This document shows, in pieces, positions 8,067-15,896 of a DNA stretch of 54,180 bases. The stretch spans positions 216,010 to 270,189 of the forward strand of contig JAFPWO010000010.1 in assembly GCA_017394885.1 (NCBI GenBank), in the 5' to 3' direction. Each line of letters begins with the position of its first letter. Position 1 is the first letter of the stretch. This DNA is from Lachnospiraceae bacterium (GTDB lineage Bacteria > Bacillota > Clostridia > Lachnospirales > Lachnospiraceae). A program made the translations under genes and the position numbers. Below the pieces are notes generated by a model that saw only the letters and a program-made list of their open reading frames with translations, did no database searches and was not told where the DNA came from.

Positions 8067-8387
8067 TTACAGCGACCGGTTTTCCAGTGCTTTCGCAATG
8101 ACCTTCATCATCCGCACCGCCAGCTCATGGTTGTCGGTGAGCAGGTCATAGACCGCGTCCTCCGAAAGCACGCCGCGCTTTAAGCCGGCCGGGAGCTTTC
8201 CGGCCTCGTCCGCCTCAAAATCCTCCAGCCAGCGGGAAGAACCGTAATAATCGATCAGCTTCTTATAATCCTTCTGAACCGCTTCATAGCCTTCAAAGGC
8301 CTCCTCCAGACGGTCCACGGCTGCCCGGGACGCATCCAGACAGCGCTCCATCTCTTCGATCCGTTCGATCCTCTTCTCCAGCTTCAT
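8067..8387 (-). CDS. DUF4298 domain protein
   Basis: The 106-residue, mostly helical and acidic protein fits DUF4298: an N-terminal coiled coil (RIERIEEMERCLDAS), then YYGSSRWLEDFEADEAG, and LKRGVLSEDAVYDLL. No function is known for the family. It lies 22 bases downstream of the aldehyde dehydrogenase and 23 bases upstream of the Imm32-like gene, so all are probably cotranscribed. A purine-rich AGGGGGAG site precedes the ATG. Confidence 0.8.
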   Translation of the reverse strand: MKLEKRIERIEEMERCLDASRAAVDRLEEAFEGYEAVQKDYKKLIDYYGSSRWLEDFEADEAGKLPAGLKRGVLSEDAVYDLLTDNHELAVRMMKVIAKALENRSL

Positions 8388-8409
8388 TATTGACTCCCCC
8401 CTATCGGTT

Positions 8410-9897
8410 TTACAGTTTTATCCAGATCGTCTTCAGCTCCGTAAACTGCTGATTCGCCCACACCGAATTGTCCCGGCTCATAAAGCCCGACTGCTTGAAG
8501 CCGCCGAACGGGGTGCCGATATCGCCTTCCGCATAACAGTTGACCGAAACCGTTCCGGCCTGCAGCGTGCGGCTCATCCGATGCGCGGTGCTGAGGTCAT
8601 CGGTGAAGAGCGAGGCCTGAAGGCCGTATTCCGTATCGTTCGCGATGCGGATCGCTTCTTCCTCTGTCTCAAATTCCATGATCCCGAGCACCGGTCCGAA
8701 GATCTCTTCCCTGGCGATCGTCATATCCGGGGTGATCCCGTCAAAAACCGTCGGGGCCACAAAGTTGCCGCCGGTCTCTTCGAGGATGCGTCCGCCGCCG
8801 GTCAGCAGTCTCCCGCCCTCCTTCTTCGCGATCTCGATATAATTCAGCACCTTGTTCATGTGCGGGATCTCGACCAGCGCGCCGAGGTTGTTCTCCGGAT
8901 CAAACGGATCGCCCGTCCTTAACGCTTCGGTCTTTTCGACGATCAGCTTCACAAATTCATCCTTGATCGACTTATGCACCAGCAGCCGCGAGTTGGAGGT
9001 GCAGTTTTCTCCCATATTCCAGAAGACGGCGTTGACCGCTTCTGCTGCCGCATGATCCAGATCTTTGACGTCCGGCATCACGATGCACGGGTTTTTGCCG
9101 CCCATCTCAAGGAAGATCCGTTTGGCGTTGGTCTGGCCCGACTGGACAAGAAGTCTTTTGCCGACGGCGGTCGATCCCGTAAACGTCAGGCCCTCGATCC
9201 TCGGATGCTCTGCCAGGGCGCCGCCCACGACACGGCCGCTGCCCAGGACGACATTCAGCACGCCGTCCGGAATGCCCGCCTCCTTTGACAGCTCCGCGAG
9301 CTTGAGAATAGAAAGCGGGGTCAGCGATGCCGGCTTGATAATAATACTGTTGCCGGCAGCCAGGATCGGCGCGATCTTCCACGCCGCCATCTGCATCGGG
9401 AAGTTCCAGGGAACGATCGCGGCAACGACGCCGAGCGGTTCGCGCACGACCATGCTTACGTGCTTCCCGTCACCCGGCGTAATGGCATCCTGGAGCTTGT
9501 CGATCGCCTCGGCATGATACTTAAAGGTCTCCGCGGATTCCACCACGTCGCCGTTGTAGTTATCGTAGATCGGTTTGCCGCTGTCGAGCGTCTCGATAAC
9601 GGCCAGTTCCTCCCGGTTCTCCATCATCAGTTCGCCGAAGCGGATGAGGATCTCTTTCCGCTCCGCCGGAGACTTCTTCGACCAGCGGCCGTCCTCGAAA
9701 GCGGCGCGGGCGATGCGCTCGGCTTCATAGACTTCTTCCGCCGTGTTGCTGGAGAGTGTTGCGATCACTTCCTGCGTTGCCGGATTAATGGTATTGAAGG
9801 CCGGGCCGGAGCCCTTGACAAACTGCCCGTTGATGAACGGATCGGTGTGGAGTTTCAGTTTTTTCGCGATTTCCAGGTAATACTCACGTGTGTTCAT
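8410..9897 (-). CDS. NAD(P)-dependent aldehyde dehydrogenase, PuuC / betaine-aldehyde dehydrogenase-like
   Basis: The 495-residue enzyme has the full aldehyde dehydrogenase set: PWNFP with Asn165, the cofactor loop FTGSTAVGK (239-247), the general base Glu264 in LEMGGK and the nucleophile Cys299 in GENCTS. The C-terminal run GDIGTPFGGFKQSGF and the ending QFTELKTIWI resemble gamma-glutamyl-gamma-aminobutyraldehyde dehydrogenase (PuuC) and related amine-pathway enzymes. Oxidation of a polyamine-derived or other amino-aldehyde is the best guess; no companion pathway genes are present. It heads a possible operon with DUF4298, Imm32-like and GNAT genes. Two dyads and a promoter lie upstream. Confidence 0.9.
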   Translation of the reverse strand: MNTREYYLEIAKKLKLHTDPFINGQFVKGSGPAFNTINPATQEVIATLSSNTAEEVYEAERIARAAFEDGRWSKKSPAERKEILIRFGELMMENREELAVIETLDSGKPIYDNYNGDVVESAETFKYHAEAIDKLQDAITPGDGKHVSMVVREPLGVVAAIVPWNFPMQMAAWKIAPILAAGNSIIIKPASLTPLSILKLAELSKEAGIPDGVLNVVLGSGRVVGGALAEHPRIEGLTFTGSTAVGKRLLVQSGQTNAKRIFLEMGGKNPCIVMPDVKDLDHAAAEAVNAVFWNMGENCTSNSRLLVHKSIKDEFVKLIVEKTEALRTGDPFDPENNLGALVEIPHMNKVLNYIEIAKKEGGRLLTGGGRILEETGGNFVAPTVFDGITPDMTIAREEIFGPVLGIMEFETEEEAIRIANDTEYGLQASLFTDDLSTAHRMSRTLQAGTVSVNCYAEGDIGTPFGGFKQSGFMSRDNSVWANQQFTELKTIWIKL

Positions 9898-9956
9898 AGT
9901 TATCCTCCTTTATGGATCTCTGTCAGGATAATTAATATAGTATTGGGGATCCGTTT

Positions 9957-9971
9957 TCCGTGACTCGGAAC
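9957..9971. promoter_or_regulatory. Dyad TTCCG-TGACT-CGGAA upstream of aldehyde dehydrogenase
   Basis: A perfect 5-base inverted repeat with a 5-base centre. Its left arm reads TTCCGTGAC, close to the TCCGTGTC arm of the longer dyad at 10039-10058, so both may bind one regulator. Inferred from sequence symmetry only. Confidence 0.4.
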
Positions 9972-10038
9972 TGCCGAAGCGCTCCCCTGATCGTCGGACG
10001 CGGCGGCTTCCGGATAAGACTTCAGATACTCGGTATTA

Positions 10039-10058
10039 TCCGTGTCATAAGACACGGA
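10039..10058. promoter_or_regulatory. Palindrome TCCGTGTC-ATAA-GACACGGA in the aldehyde dehydrogenase leader
   Basis: A perfect 8-base inverted repeat around ATAA, between a minus-strand extended -10 (TATAAT at 10110-10115) and the aldehyde dehydrogenase start. As DNA it would suit a dimeric repressor bound downstream of the promoter; as RNA it would form a hairpin. No poly-T follows on either strand, so a terminator is unlikely. It sits in the 412-base gene-free stretch 9898-10309. Confidence 0.55.
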
Positions 10059-10109
10059 AATACAATATTTCGGTGATACAAAGGGCTTTGTTCAGATTCC
10101 TGTTTATTT

Positions 10110-10118
10110 ATTATAGCA
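10110..10118 (-). promoter_or_regulatory. Extended -10 promoter element reading toward aldehyde dehydrogenase
   Basis: The minus strand reads TGCTATAAT, an extended -10 with a perfect TATAAT hexamer; the -35 region is poor. It would give a leader of roughly 200 bases before the dehydrogenase ATG, containing both dyads. Confidence 0.45.
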
Positions 10119-10220
10119 CAGAACGGTTCCGAATGGGGCAGGACTCCGGAATTATTCTCAGAATCTGCAAAAATGAGAGGGGCAAGCCAAAATCAGACGC
10201 AGGAGAAATGGAAGAAAATG

Positions 10221-10264
10221 TGACAATTCTGTCATTCGCTTTTGGCGGACCGGGATGGTATAAT
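10221..10264 (+). promoter_or_regulatory. Extended -10 promoter with upstream dyad for the two-component/ABC operon
   Basis: TGGTATAAT gives a perfect -10 (10259-10264) with extended TG; the -35 region (about 10235-10240) is weak, as expected for an activated promoter. The dyad TGACA-ATTC-TGTCA (10221-10234) abuts the -35, a good position for an OmpR-type response regulator, probably the product of the next gene. Confidence 0.5.
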
Positions 10265-10309
10265 AATGCTGTTCCGATCTTCCGATATTCGCAAAGAAAG
10301 AGGCGTCTC

Positions 10310-10978
10310 ATGGAAAAACTGCTGCTGGTTGAAGACGATTCCGCCCTGGTGCGGCGTTTAACGGAATATTTGAGTACAGAGGGCTTCCATTGCCTGTCTG
10401 CCGGCGGGCAGACACAGGCTGTGGCATTGATCGATACGGAGCGGCCGGATCTGGCGCTGGTCGATATTACCCTGGCGGAAGGCAACGGCTTTGCCGTCTG
10501 TGCCTATGCCAGGGGAAAGGGCGTTCCCGTTATCTTCCTCACGGCTTCCGGCGATGAGCTGAGTACCGTGACCGGCCTGGATATGGGAGCAGACGACTAT
10601 ATTGCCAAGCCTTTCCGGCCGAAGGAACTGGTTTCGCGGATCCGCAGCGTTCTGCGGCGGACTTCGGGAAATCACGGCGAGATCGTGCTGGGAGAACTGC
10701 GGGTCGATACCGGGAAAGGACTGGTATTCCGCGGCGACCGGCAGATTTTTCTGTCCGCGCTGGAGTACCGTCTTTTCATGTTTTTCCTGAATCACCGGGG
10801 GCGGATCCTGACCCGCGAACAGCTGCTGGATGAGATCTGGGACAGCGCCGGCGAATATGTAAGCGACAATACGCTGACCGTCTATATCAAGCGCCTGCGG
10901 GAAAAACTGGAAGACGATCCCCAGGATCCCCGCCTGATCCTGACGGTCCGCGGGATCGGCTACCAGCTGAAGGAGTAA
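10310..10978 (+). CDS. OmpR/PhoB-family response regulator
   Basis: The 222-residue protein has a receiver domain (about 1-115) with the acidic pair Glu8-Asp9-Asp10, phospho-acceptor Asp52 (VDITLAEGNGF) and Lys100 (AKPF), then a winged-helix DNA-binding domain (about 127-220; recognition region DNTLTVYIKRLREKL). It is the first gene of a four-gene unit with a histidine kinase (3-base gap) and an ABC transporter, so it presumably activates the transporter. The ATG at 10310 is chosen because upstream in-frame codons do not belong to a receiver fold and the promoter lies there. Confidence 0.92.
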   Translation: MEKLLLVEDDSALVRRLTEYLSTEGFHCLSAGGQTQAVALIDTERPDLALVDITLAEGNGFAVCAYARGKGVPVIFLTASGDELSTVTGLDMGADDYIAKPFRPKELVSRIRSVLRRTSGNHGEIVLGELRVDTGKGLVFRGDRQIFLSALEYRLFMFFLNHRGRILTREQLLDEIWDSAGEYVSDNTLTVYIKRLREKLEDDPQDPRLILTVRGIGYQLKE

Positions 10979-10981
10979 GCG

Positions 10982-11980
10982 ATGATCTGGAACAATAAAG
11001 AACTGAAACGAAGTCTCTTTCTGCTTGCGGGCATCTGTCTGGCGCTTGCTGTCTGCGGTTTTCTGCATTCTTCCCTGACCGGTCTGCTGGTGCTGGCGGC
11101 AGGGCTTGCCGTCTGCCTGGTTTTCCTTTTCACGGAGATCTCCCGCTACAAAAAGCTGCAGTCTTTCAGCGAATATCTGAATGAACTGCTGCAGCGCGGC
11201 ACGCTGCTGCCGATCTGCGACTATGAAGAAGGTGAACTCTCGCTGCTGGCCGGCGATATCCAGAAGATTACACTGCTGCTGAAAGAGCGGGCGGACGCGC
11301 TGCAGAAAGACAAGTCGTTTCTGGCCGACGCCCTGGCGGATATCTCCCATCAACTGCGGACGCCGCTTACCACGATGAATCTGACCATCGGCCTGCTGCA
11401 GGAAAAAGATCTGTCCGAAGAACGCCGGGCTGCGCTGACGCGTGAACTGAACGCGCTTCTGGCGCGCACGGAATGGCTGGTGGAAGCGCTCCTCAAGCTG
11501 TCCCGCCTGGATGCCGATGCGGTCGTCATGACGAAAGAAAACATCTCAGTCTGGGAACTGACGGAAAAGGCCGCTAAGCCACTGCTGATCCCGCTGGAAC
11601 TGCGGGGGATCACACTGACAACCGAGGGAGGCGATGTACATATCTCCGGAGACCTGAACTGGACGGCGGAAGCGCTCGGCAATCTTCTCCGGAACTCCGT
11701 GAATTACACGCCGGAAGGCGGCAGCATCCGGATCCGGGCAGAAGAAAATACCCTGTTTACTGTCATCACCGTAACAGACTCCGGCCCCGGGATCGCGCCG
11801 GAAGACCTTCCGCATCTGTTTGACCGCTTTTATAAAGGCCGTGGTTCGTCGGAAAATAGCTACGGGATCGGCCTGTCGCTTGCGCAGAAGATCATTCATG
11901 CCCAGGGCGGAACCCTGCGCGCCTTCAACACTACGGAAGGAGCCTGCTTCGAGATCAAGTTCTATAAGCAGGTATTGTGA
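10982..11980 (+). CDS. Membrane histidine kinase, intramembrane-sensing type
   Basis: The 332-residue kinase has two closely spaced N-terminal helices (about 11-29 and 33-51) with almost no extracellular loop. A DHp domain follows with phospho-acceptor His123 (ADISHQLRTPL), then a HATPase domain with N box (LGNLLRNSVNYTPEGG), G1 box (DSGPGIAPEDLPHLFDRFYKG) and G2 box (SYGIGLSLAQKI). Kinases lacking an external sensor and encoded beside FtsX-type ABC transporters commonly use the transporter as the sensor (BceS/GraS logic). It should phosphorylate the regulator encoded 3 bases upstream. Confidence 0.9.
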   Translation: MIWNNKELKRSLFLLAGICLALAVCGFLHSSLTGLLVLAAGLAVCLVFLFTEISRYKKLQSFSEYLNELLQRGTLLPICDYEEGELSLLAGDIQKITLLLKERADALQKDKSFLADALADISHQLRTPLTTMNLTIGLLQEKDLSEERRAALTRELNALLARTEWLVEALLKLSRLDADAVVMTKENISVWELTEKAAKPLLIPLELRGITLTTEGGDVHISGDLNWTAEALGNLLRNSVNYTPEGGSIRIRAEENTLFTVITVTDSGPGIAPEDLPHLFDRFYKGRGSSENSYGIGLSLAQKIIHAQGGTLRAFNTTEGACFEIKFYKQVL

Positions 11981-12061
11981 CAGATCTTTTAGGGAAAACT
12001 CACCGGATCGTCACCTTAAGAAGGTATGATCGGAACCGGAATAGTCACCGAAGGGGTTCGT

Positions 12062-12742
12062 ATGGAAATACTGAAAGTCGAAAACTTATCCAAAATTTAC
12101 GGTTCCGGTGAGGGAGAAGTGCGGGCACTGGACAACGTGTCCTTCAGCATCGAAAAGGGACAGTTCCTGGCGATCGTCGGGCCGTCCGGTTCCGGGAAAT
12201 CCACACTGCTGCACATTTTGGGCGGTGTTGACCGTCCCACTTCCGGGAAAGTCTTTCTGGAAGGGCAGGACGTCTTTGCGCAGGATGAAGACCGTCTGGC
12301 GATTTTCCGGCGCCGTCAGGTCGGCCTGATCTACCAGTTCTATAATCTGATCCCCGTGCTGAATGTCACGGAAAACATCACTCTTCCGGTCCTGCTGGAC
12401 GGGAGAAAGGTCGATCAGAAGCGTCTGGAAGGACTGATCCGGGAGCTGAACCTGACCGGCCGGGAGAAACATCTTCCCAACCAGCTCTCCGGCGGCCAGC
12501 AGCAGCGGGTCTCCATCGGCCGGGCGCTGATGAATTCACCGGCGCTTCTTCTGGCAGACGAGCCGACGGGCAACCTGGATTCGGCAAACTCGCAGGAGAT
12601 CGTCGCGCTTCTTAAGAAGGCGAACCGCCAGTACGGTCAGACCCTGATCGTCATCACACACGATGAATCGATCGCCCTGCAGGCGGACCGCATCATCAGT
12701 CTGGAAGACGGCAGGATCACAAGGGACGAGGTGCTGCGATGA
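12062..12742 (+). CDS. ABC transporter ATP-binding protein (MacB/BceA type)
   Basis: The 226-residue ATPase has Walker [10 protein letters not shown] (about 40-48), a Q-loop region [13 protein letters not shown], signature LSGGQQQR and Walker [14 protein letters not shown], the combination typical of ATPases that work with FtsX-fold permeases (LolD/MacB/BceA). The ATG at 12062 is used because AAGGGG lies 5 bases before it and the protein then starts [11 protein letters not shown], as in the family; an upstream in-frame ATG at 12026 lacks a site. Its stop overlaps the permease start by 4 bases. Confidence 0.9.
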   Translation: MEILKVENLSKIYGSGEGEVRALDNVSFSIEKGQFLAIVGPSGSGKSTLLHILGGVDRPTSGKVFLEGQDVFAQDEDRLAIFRRRQVGLIYQFYNLIPVLNVTENITLPVLLDGRKVDQKRLEGLIRELNLTGREKHLPNQLSGGQQQRVSIGRALMNSPALLLADEPTGNLDSANSQEIVALLKKANRQYGQTLIVITHDESIALQADRIISLEDGRITRDEVLR

Positions 12743-15504
12743 ATATTCTCTCGCAGCTGACCCGGCAGACTCTCCGGCAGAACCGGACACGGAGCCTTGC
12801 CGCCTTTGGCGGCATTTTTCTCGCGGCTGCCATGTTTACGATCCTGACGACGGCGGTCTTCAGCCTCTGGGACTATGTGCGCCGGGGAACGGAATACGAG
12901 ACCGGCGATTATTTTGTGAGCGCTGATTTCGTAGACGAAGCCGGGCTGGAAACCGCTCAGAACGATCCGCTGATCCGCCGGGTCAGCGACATGAAGATCA
13001 CCGGCTGTTACAGTCAATTTGAGCGGATCGCGCCGGGCAGTACCTATCCGGTGGCAGCAGTGGACAATGCCTTTTTCAAAGAGATGACCGTTCCGTTAAA
13101 AGAAGGGCGTCTTCCGGAAAACAGTTCAGAGATCCTTATCCCCGAGCAGATCAACCTTGTCTGTCTGCAGCAGGGCTGGAAAACCTGGAAGATCGGGGAG
13201 AGTGTGAATCTGGACCTCTTTGATCTGCGGAAGGCAAAGACAGTCGAGGAAAACGGCTGGAGCAAGCAGTACAGACCGGATGAGACCGAATCGCAGGAAT
13301 ACCGTATTGTGGGGATCACCCGCAATAAAGCCTACAGTGACGACGAGAACGATTGGGGCGCTTACTGCCTGCTGACACTGGCGGACGGTGCGGAAGGTGA
13401 TACGCTCTGGCACCGGCTCTTCCTTAAGACGGCACCGAAAGATGCTACAGCCGTTCTGGCCAGGCATTACGGTCAGAAATCATTCCTGAATGATGATCTT
13501 CTCCGGGTCCACGGGGCAGGCGGAATCGGTCAGAATACTGTGATCATCTTGGTCATTACCCTGGCGGCTCTTCTGATCGCCTCTGCGCTTTCCGCAGTTC
13601 TTATCCGCAGCATTTTCTCTGTGTCGGTGACGGAGCGGACGCGGGAATTCGGCCTGCTTTCCAGCATCGGGACCACACCGAAGCAGATCCGCTCCCTCGT
13701 GCGGCGTGAAGCACTGTTCTTCCTTGTGACGGCGCTGCCGTTAGGCCTCGCAGCCGGCGTGCTCGGTGCAGGAGGGCTGCTAGCGCGTTATCACGGTACA
13801 CTGATGCGCCAGTTCACGTTTGGGGAAAGTGTACCCTTATCTGTCCGGCTGTCTCCGGCGGCTCTGATCGCCGCCTCATTGATCTGTGCTTTGACGGTTT
13901 TCCTTTCCGTGAGCAGTCCTGCCCGGCGGGCATCCCGCATCATTCCGTTGGAAGCGATCCGGCAGAACCGGGACGTTCGGATCCGGGAGGAAAAACGGAG
14001 CGGCAACGGACGCATCTCCCGCCTCCTGGGCATACCCGGATGGGTCGGCACGCGCTATGAACGCGTTGCCGGAAAGAAATACCGGGCAGTTACGGCAGCA
14101 CTGACTTTCAGTCTGATTTTGTTCCTGCCGGCCGTTTTCCTGGCAGGTCTTGCGGAAAAACAGGCTGATGCCTATACGGAAGATTTTGACTTTTCGCTTT
14201 ATTCGGCAGGCGGAAGCATCGATCCGTCGATCCTTGAAAAACTGCGTGCCGAACCGGAGATCTCTTTTTCTGTCCTGCGCAGCGCGAAGCAGTTTTATTC
14301 ATCATTCCTGACTTCCGATCTGCCGGAGGAATACAAAGCTGTACATATGGGAACTGCAGAGCAGAAGGATTATTCTTCACTGTACAGCTATGAAGAAGTA
14401 CATGTTATTTATATTGAGGACAGCGTGTTTGCGGCTGCGCTGAAGGCGGAGGGAATTGATCCTAAACCGTATCTCACCGGAGACGCTTACTTTGCCGTGA
14501 TCGTGCCGTTTTCAGTCGGAGGGTTTGCGGTTCCGGATGAAACAGGCGGCTGGCGCACGGTGAAATATGAGGGTTATGGCGCTGGCTCATTTCCGGAAGA
14601 AATGCTTTGCATAACGCTTGGTATCCCTCACGAACTGACTTCGCCGCCGGGAGAAAGCATGCCCCCTGAGTGGGCGGAATATCTTTCGACTGATGACGGA
14701 AAACTTTTGCTGAAGAAAGGAAATAAGACCTATCTGCTCGAATGGGAAGCGGAAGGCGACAGCGGCATAGCTGACGTTGTCTATCGAAACTATAATATGT
14801 CCACGGGAAAGGCGGGAACTCCTGCTGCAGAAGCGGATCTTCCTTACCTGCGGATCCATCCGCTGCAATACCTGAAGAAAACGCCCGACGGCTGCGGCAA
14901 TACGCGGAGCATCTCTCTTGTCATGCCGCTCTCCAAACAGGCGGATGAGCAAGACCGGGCCTCCCTGGAGATCCGAGTTCGGAATCTTTCGGATTACTAT
15001 TCGCTGTTGGCAAAACTGAAAGCGCTGGTTGAAGAGAATCCGCTATTGGTCTATACAGATCACCGTGAAGATTCCGTGAATCAGTTAGGTATCGCAGCCA
15101 TGATCCGGGGCATTGCTACGGGCTTTTTGATCCTGATCAGCCTGCTCTGCGGCGTCAACGTGTTTTATACGCTGTCTACGAATATCGTTCTGCGGCGTCG
15201 GGATTTTGGGATCCTGCAAAGCATTGGTTTTACCCGGAAGGACCTGCTGCGTATGGTGACGGCGGAAAATATCAGGAGCTGTGCGAGAGCCCTGCTTTTC
15301 GGGATACCGATGGGAATAGGTTTGTGCTTTATCCTTGAGAAACTGACAAGCCGAGGCGTTTCCTCAGATTTTCAACCGCCCTGGAACGCCTTGCTGCTCG
15401 GCGCGGGCGTGATCCTCCTCCTGATGGTCCTCAGCACCCTGTATGGGCTGCGGCTGCTGAAAAAGACAACACCCATTGAAGCGATCCGGGAAGAAAATAT
15501 TTAG
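12739..15504 (+). CDS. Large FtsX-domain ABC permease
   Basis: The 921-residue permease has one N-terminal helix (about 20-45), an extracellular domain (about 50-265), an FtsX domain of three helices (about 268-420), a further helix near 450-470, a second large extracellular domain (about 475-785) and a final FtsX unit (about 788-915). The ending KTTPIEAIREENI matches the PxxAIR motif at the end of FtsX repeats. The first unit ends likewise (RIIPLEAIRQNRDV). Such proteins expel or dislodge antimicrobial peptides from the membrane rather than import nutrients. Together with the two-component system it looks like a self-sensing resistance module. Confidence 0.88.
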   Translation: MNILSQLTRQTLRQNRTRSLAAFGGIFLAAAMFTILTTAVFSLWDYVRRGTEYETGDYFVSADFVDEAGLETAQNDPLIRRVSDMKITGCYSQFERIAPGSTYPVAAVDNAFFKEMTVPLKEGRLPENSSEILIPEQINLVCLQQGWKTWKIGESVNLDLFDLRKAKTVEENGWSKQYRPDETESQEYRIVGITRNKAYSDDENDWGAYCLLTLADGAEGDTLWHRLFLKTAPKDATAVLARHYGQKSFLNDDLLRVHGAGGIGQNTVIILVITLAALLIASALSAVLIRSIFSVSVTERTREFGLLSSIGTTPKQIRSLVRREALFFLVTALPLGLAAGVLGAGGLLARYHGTLMRQFTFGESVPLSVRLSPAALIAASLICALTVFLSVSSPARRASRIIPLEAIRQNRDVRIREEKRSGNGRISRLLGIPGWVGTRYERVAGKKYRAVTAALTFSLILFLPAVFLAGLAEKQADAYTEDFDFSLYSAGGSIDPSILEKLRAEPEISFSVLRSAKQFYSSFLTSDLPEEYKAVHMGTAEQKDYSSLYSYEEVHVIYIEDSVFAAALKAEGIDPKPYLTGDAYFAVIVPFSVGGFAVPDETGGWRTVKYEGYGAGSFPEEMLCITLGIPHELTSPPGESMPPEWAEYLSTDDGKLLLKKGNKTYLLEWEAEGDSGIADVVYRNYNMSTGKAGTPAAEADLPYLRIHPLQYLKKTPDGCGNTRSISLVMPLSKQADEQDRASLEIRVRNLSDYYSLLAKLKALVEENPLLVYTDHREDSVNQLGIAAMIRGIATGFLILISLLCGVNVFYTLSTNIVLRRRDFGILQSIGFTRKDLLRMVTAENIRSCARALLFGIPMGIGLCFILEKLTSRGVSSDFQPPWNALLLGAGVILLLMVLSTLYGLRLLKKTTPIEAIREENI

Positions 15505-15517
15505 CCAAACAAATAAT

Positions 15518-15552
15518 GAGCGGTCGGTTCCCGTGAACTGACCGCTCGTTTG
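15518..15552 (+). terminator. Terminator after the two-component/ABC operon
   Basis: A 13-base stem (15518-15530 with 15535-15547, one G-T pair) with a CCGT loop, followed by GTTTGT, lies 14 bases after the permease stop. The poly-T tract is weak, but AAAC/GTTT flanks extend the stem. Confidence 0.7.
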
Positions 15553-15569
15553 TAATTCTCTATCATAAG

Positions 15570-15896
15570 CTACGACTCAATCATTTTAAAGTGCTTCAAC
15601 GCTTCTTCTATCACTTTTTCTTTCTCCTCCGGGCAGTTCGGCTGCCGGGATTCCTCTGATTTGGGCAAATTGTAGTTCTCCCGCATATCCAGGCCGTGTT
15701 TTCTTTTCACCTGCGCGATATTCAGGTGTGTCACATGAAATCCGTAGTTTGCCTGTACCCATGCCTGGAGCTCATCATAAGTCGCACCGGTCTGAAAACC
15801 GGAGGTGTCCAGATTCTCCAGATCGAATTCCACTCTGATATGCTTTGTCGATATGTTTCCCTTGGAAAGTAAGACAACCGCTTCGTTGTTAATCAT
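15570..15896 (-). CDS. Free-standing copy of the RlmD C-terminal extension (duplicated rlmD 3' end)
   Basis: This 108-residue reading frame is homologous to the last ~105 residues of the RlmD protein encoded at 17065-18513. It starts at the equivalent of the methyltransferase's final core strand (NNEAVVLLSK against NCEAVALLSK), then follows the whole C-terminal extension (ATYDELQAWVQANYGFHVT, LNIAQVKRKHG, NYNLPKSEESRQPNCPEEK, EEALKHFKMI). It lacks the SAM-binding and catalytic regions, so it cannot be a methyltransferase. Its ATG overlaps the end of the protease gene by 8 bases (ATGATTAA), so translation by coupling is possible. It may be a remnant from insertion of the protease segment or a retained small protein. 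The frame is intact, which favours recent origin or selection. Confidence 0.65.
   Translation of the reverse strand: MINNEAVVLLSKGNISTKHIRVEFDLENLDTSGFQTGATYDELQAWVQANYGFHVTHLNIAQVKRKHGLDMRENYNLPKSEESRQPNCPEEKEKVIEEALKHFKMIES
15574..15893 (-). repeat. Direct repeat copy of rlmD 3' end (distal copy)
   Basis: The DNA here is a diverged direct repeat of 17065-17385, by eye about four bases in five identical. The longest exact match is 35 bases at 15616-15650 and 17105-17139. The two copies bracket the protease gene with a period of about 1.49 kb. Confidence 0.8.
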
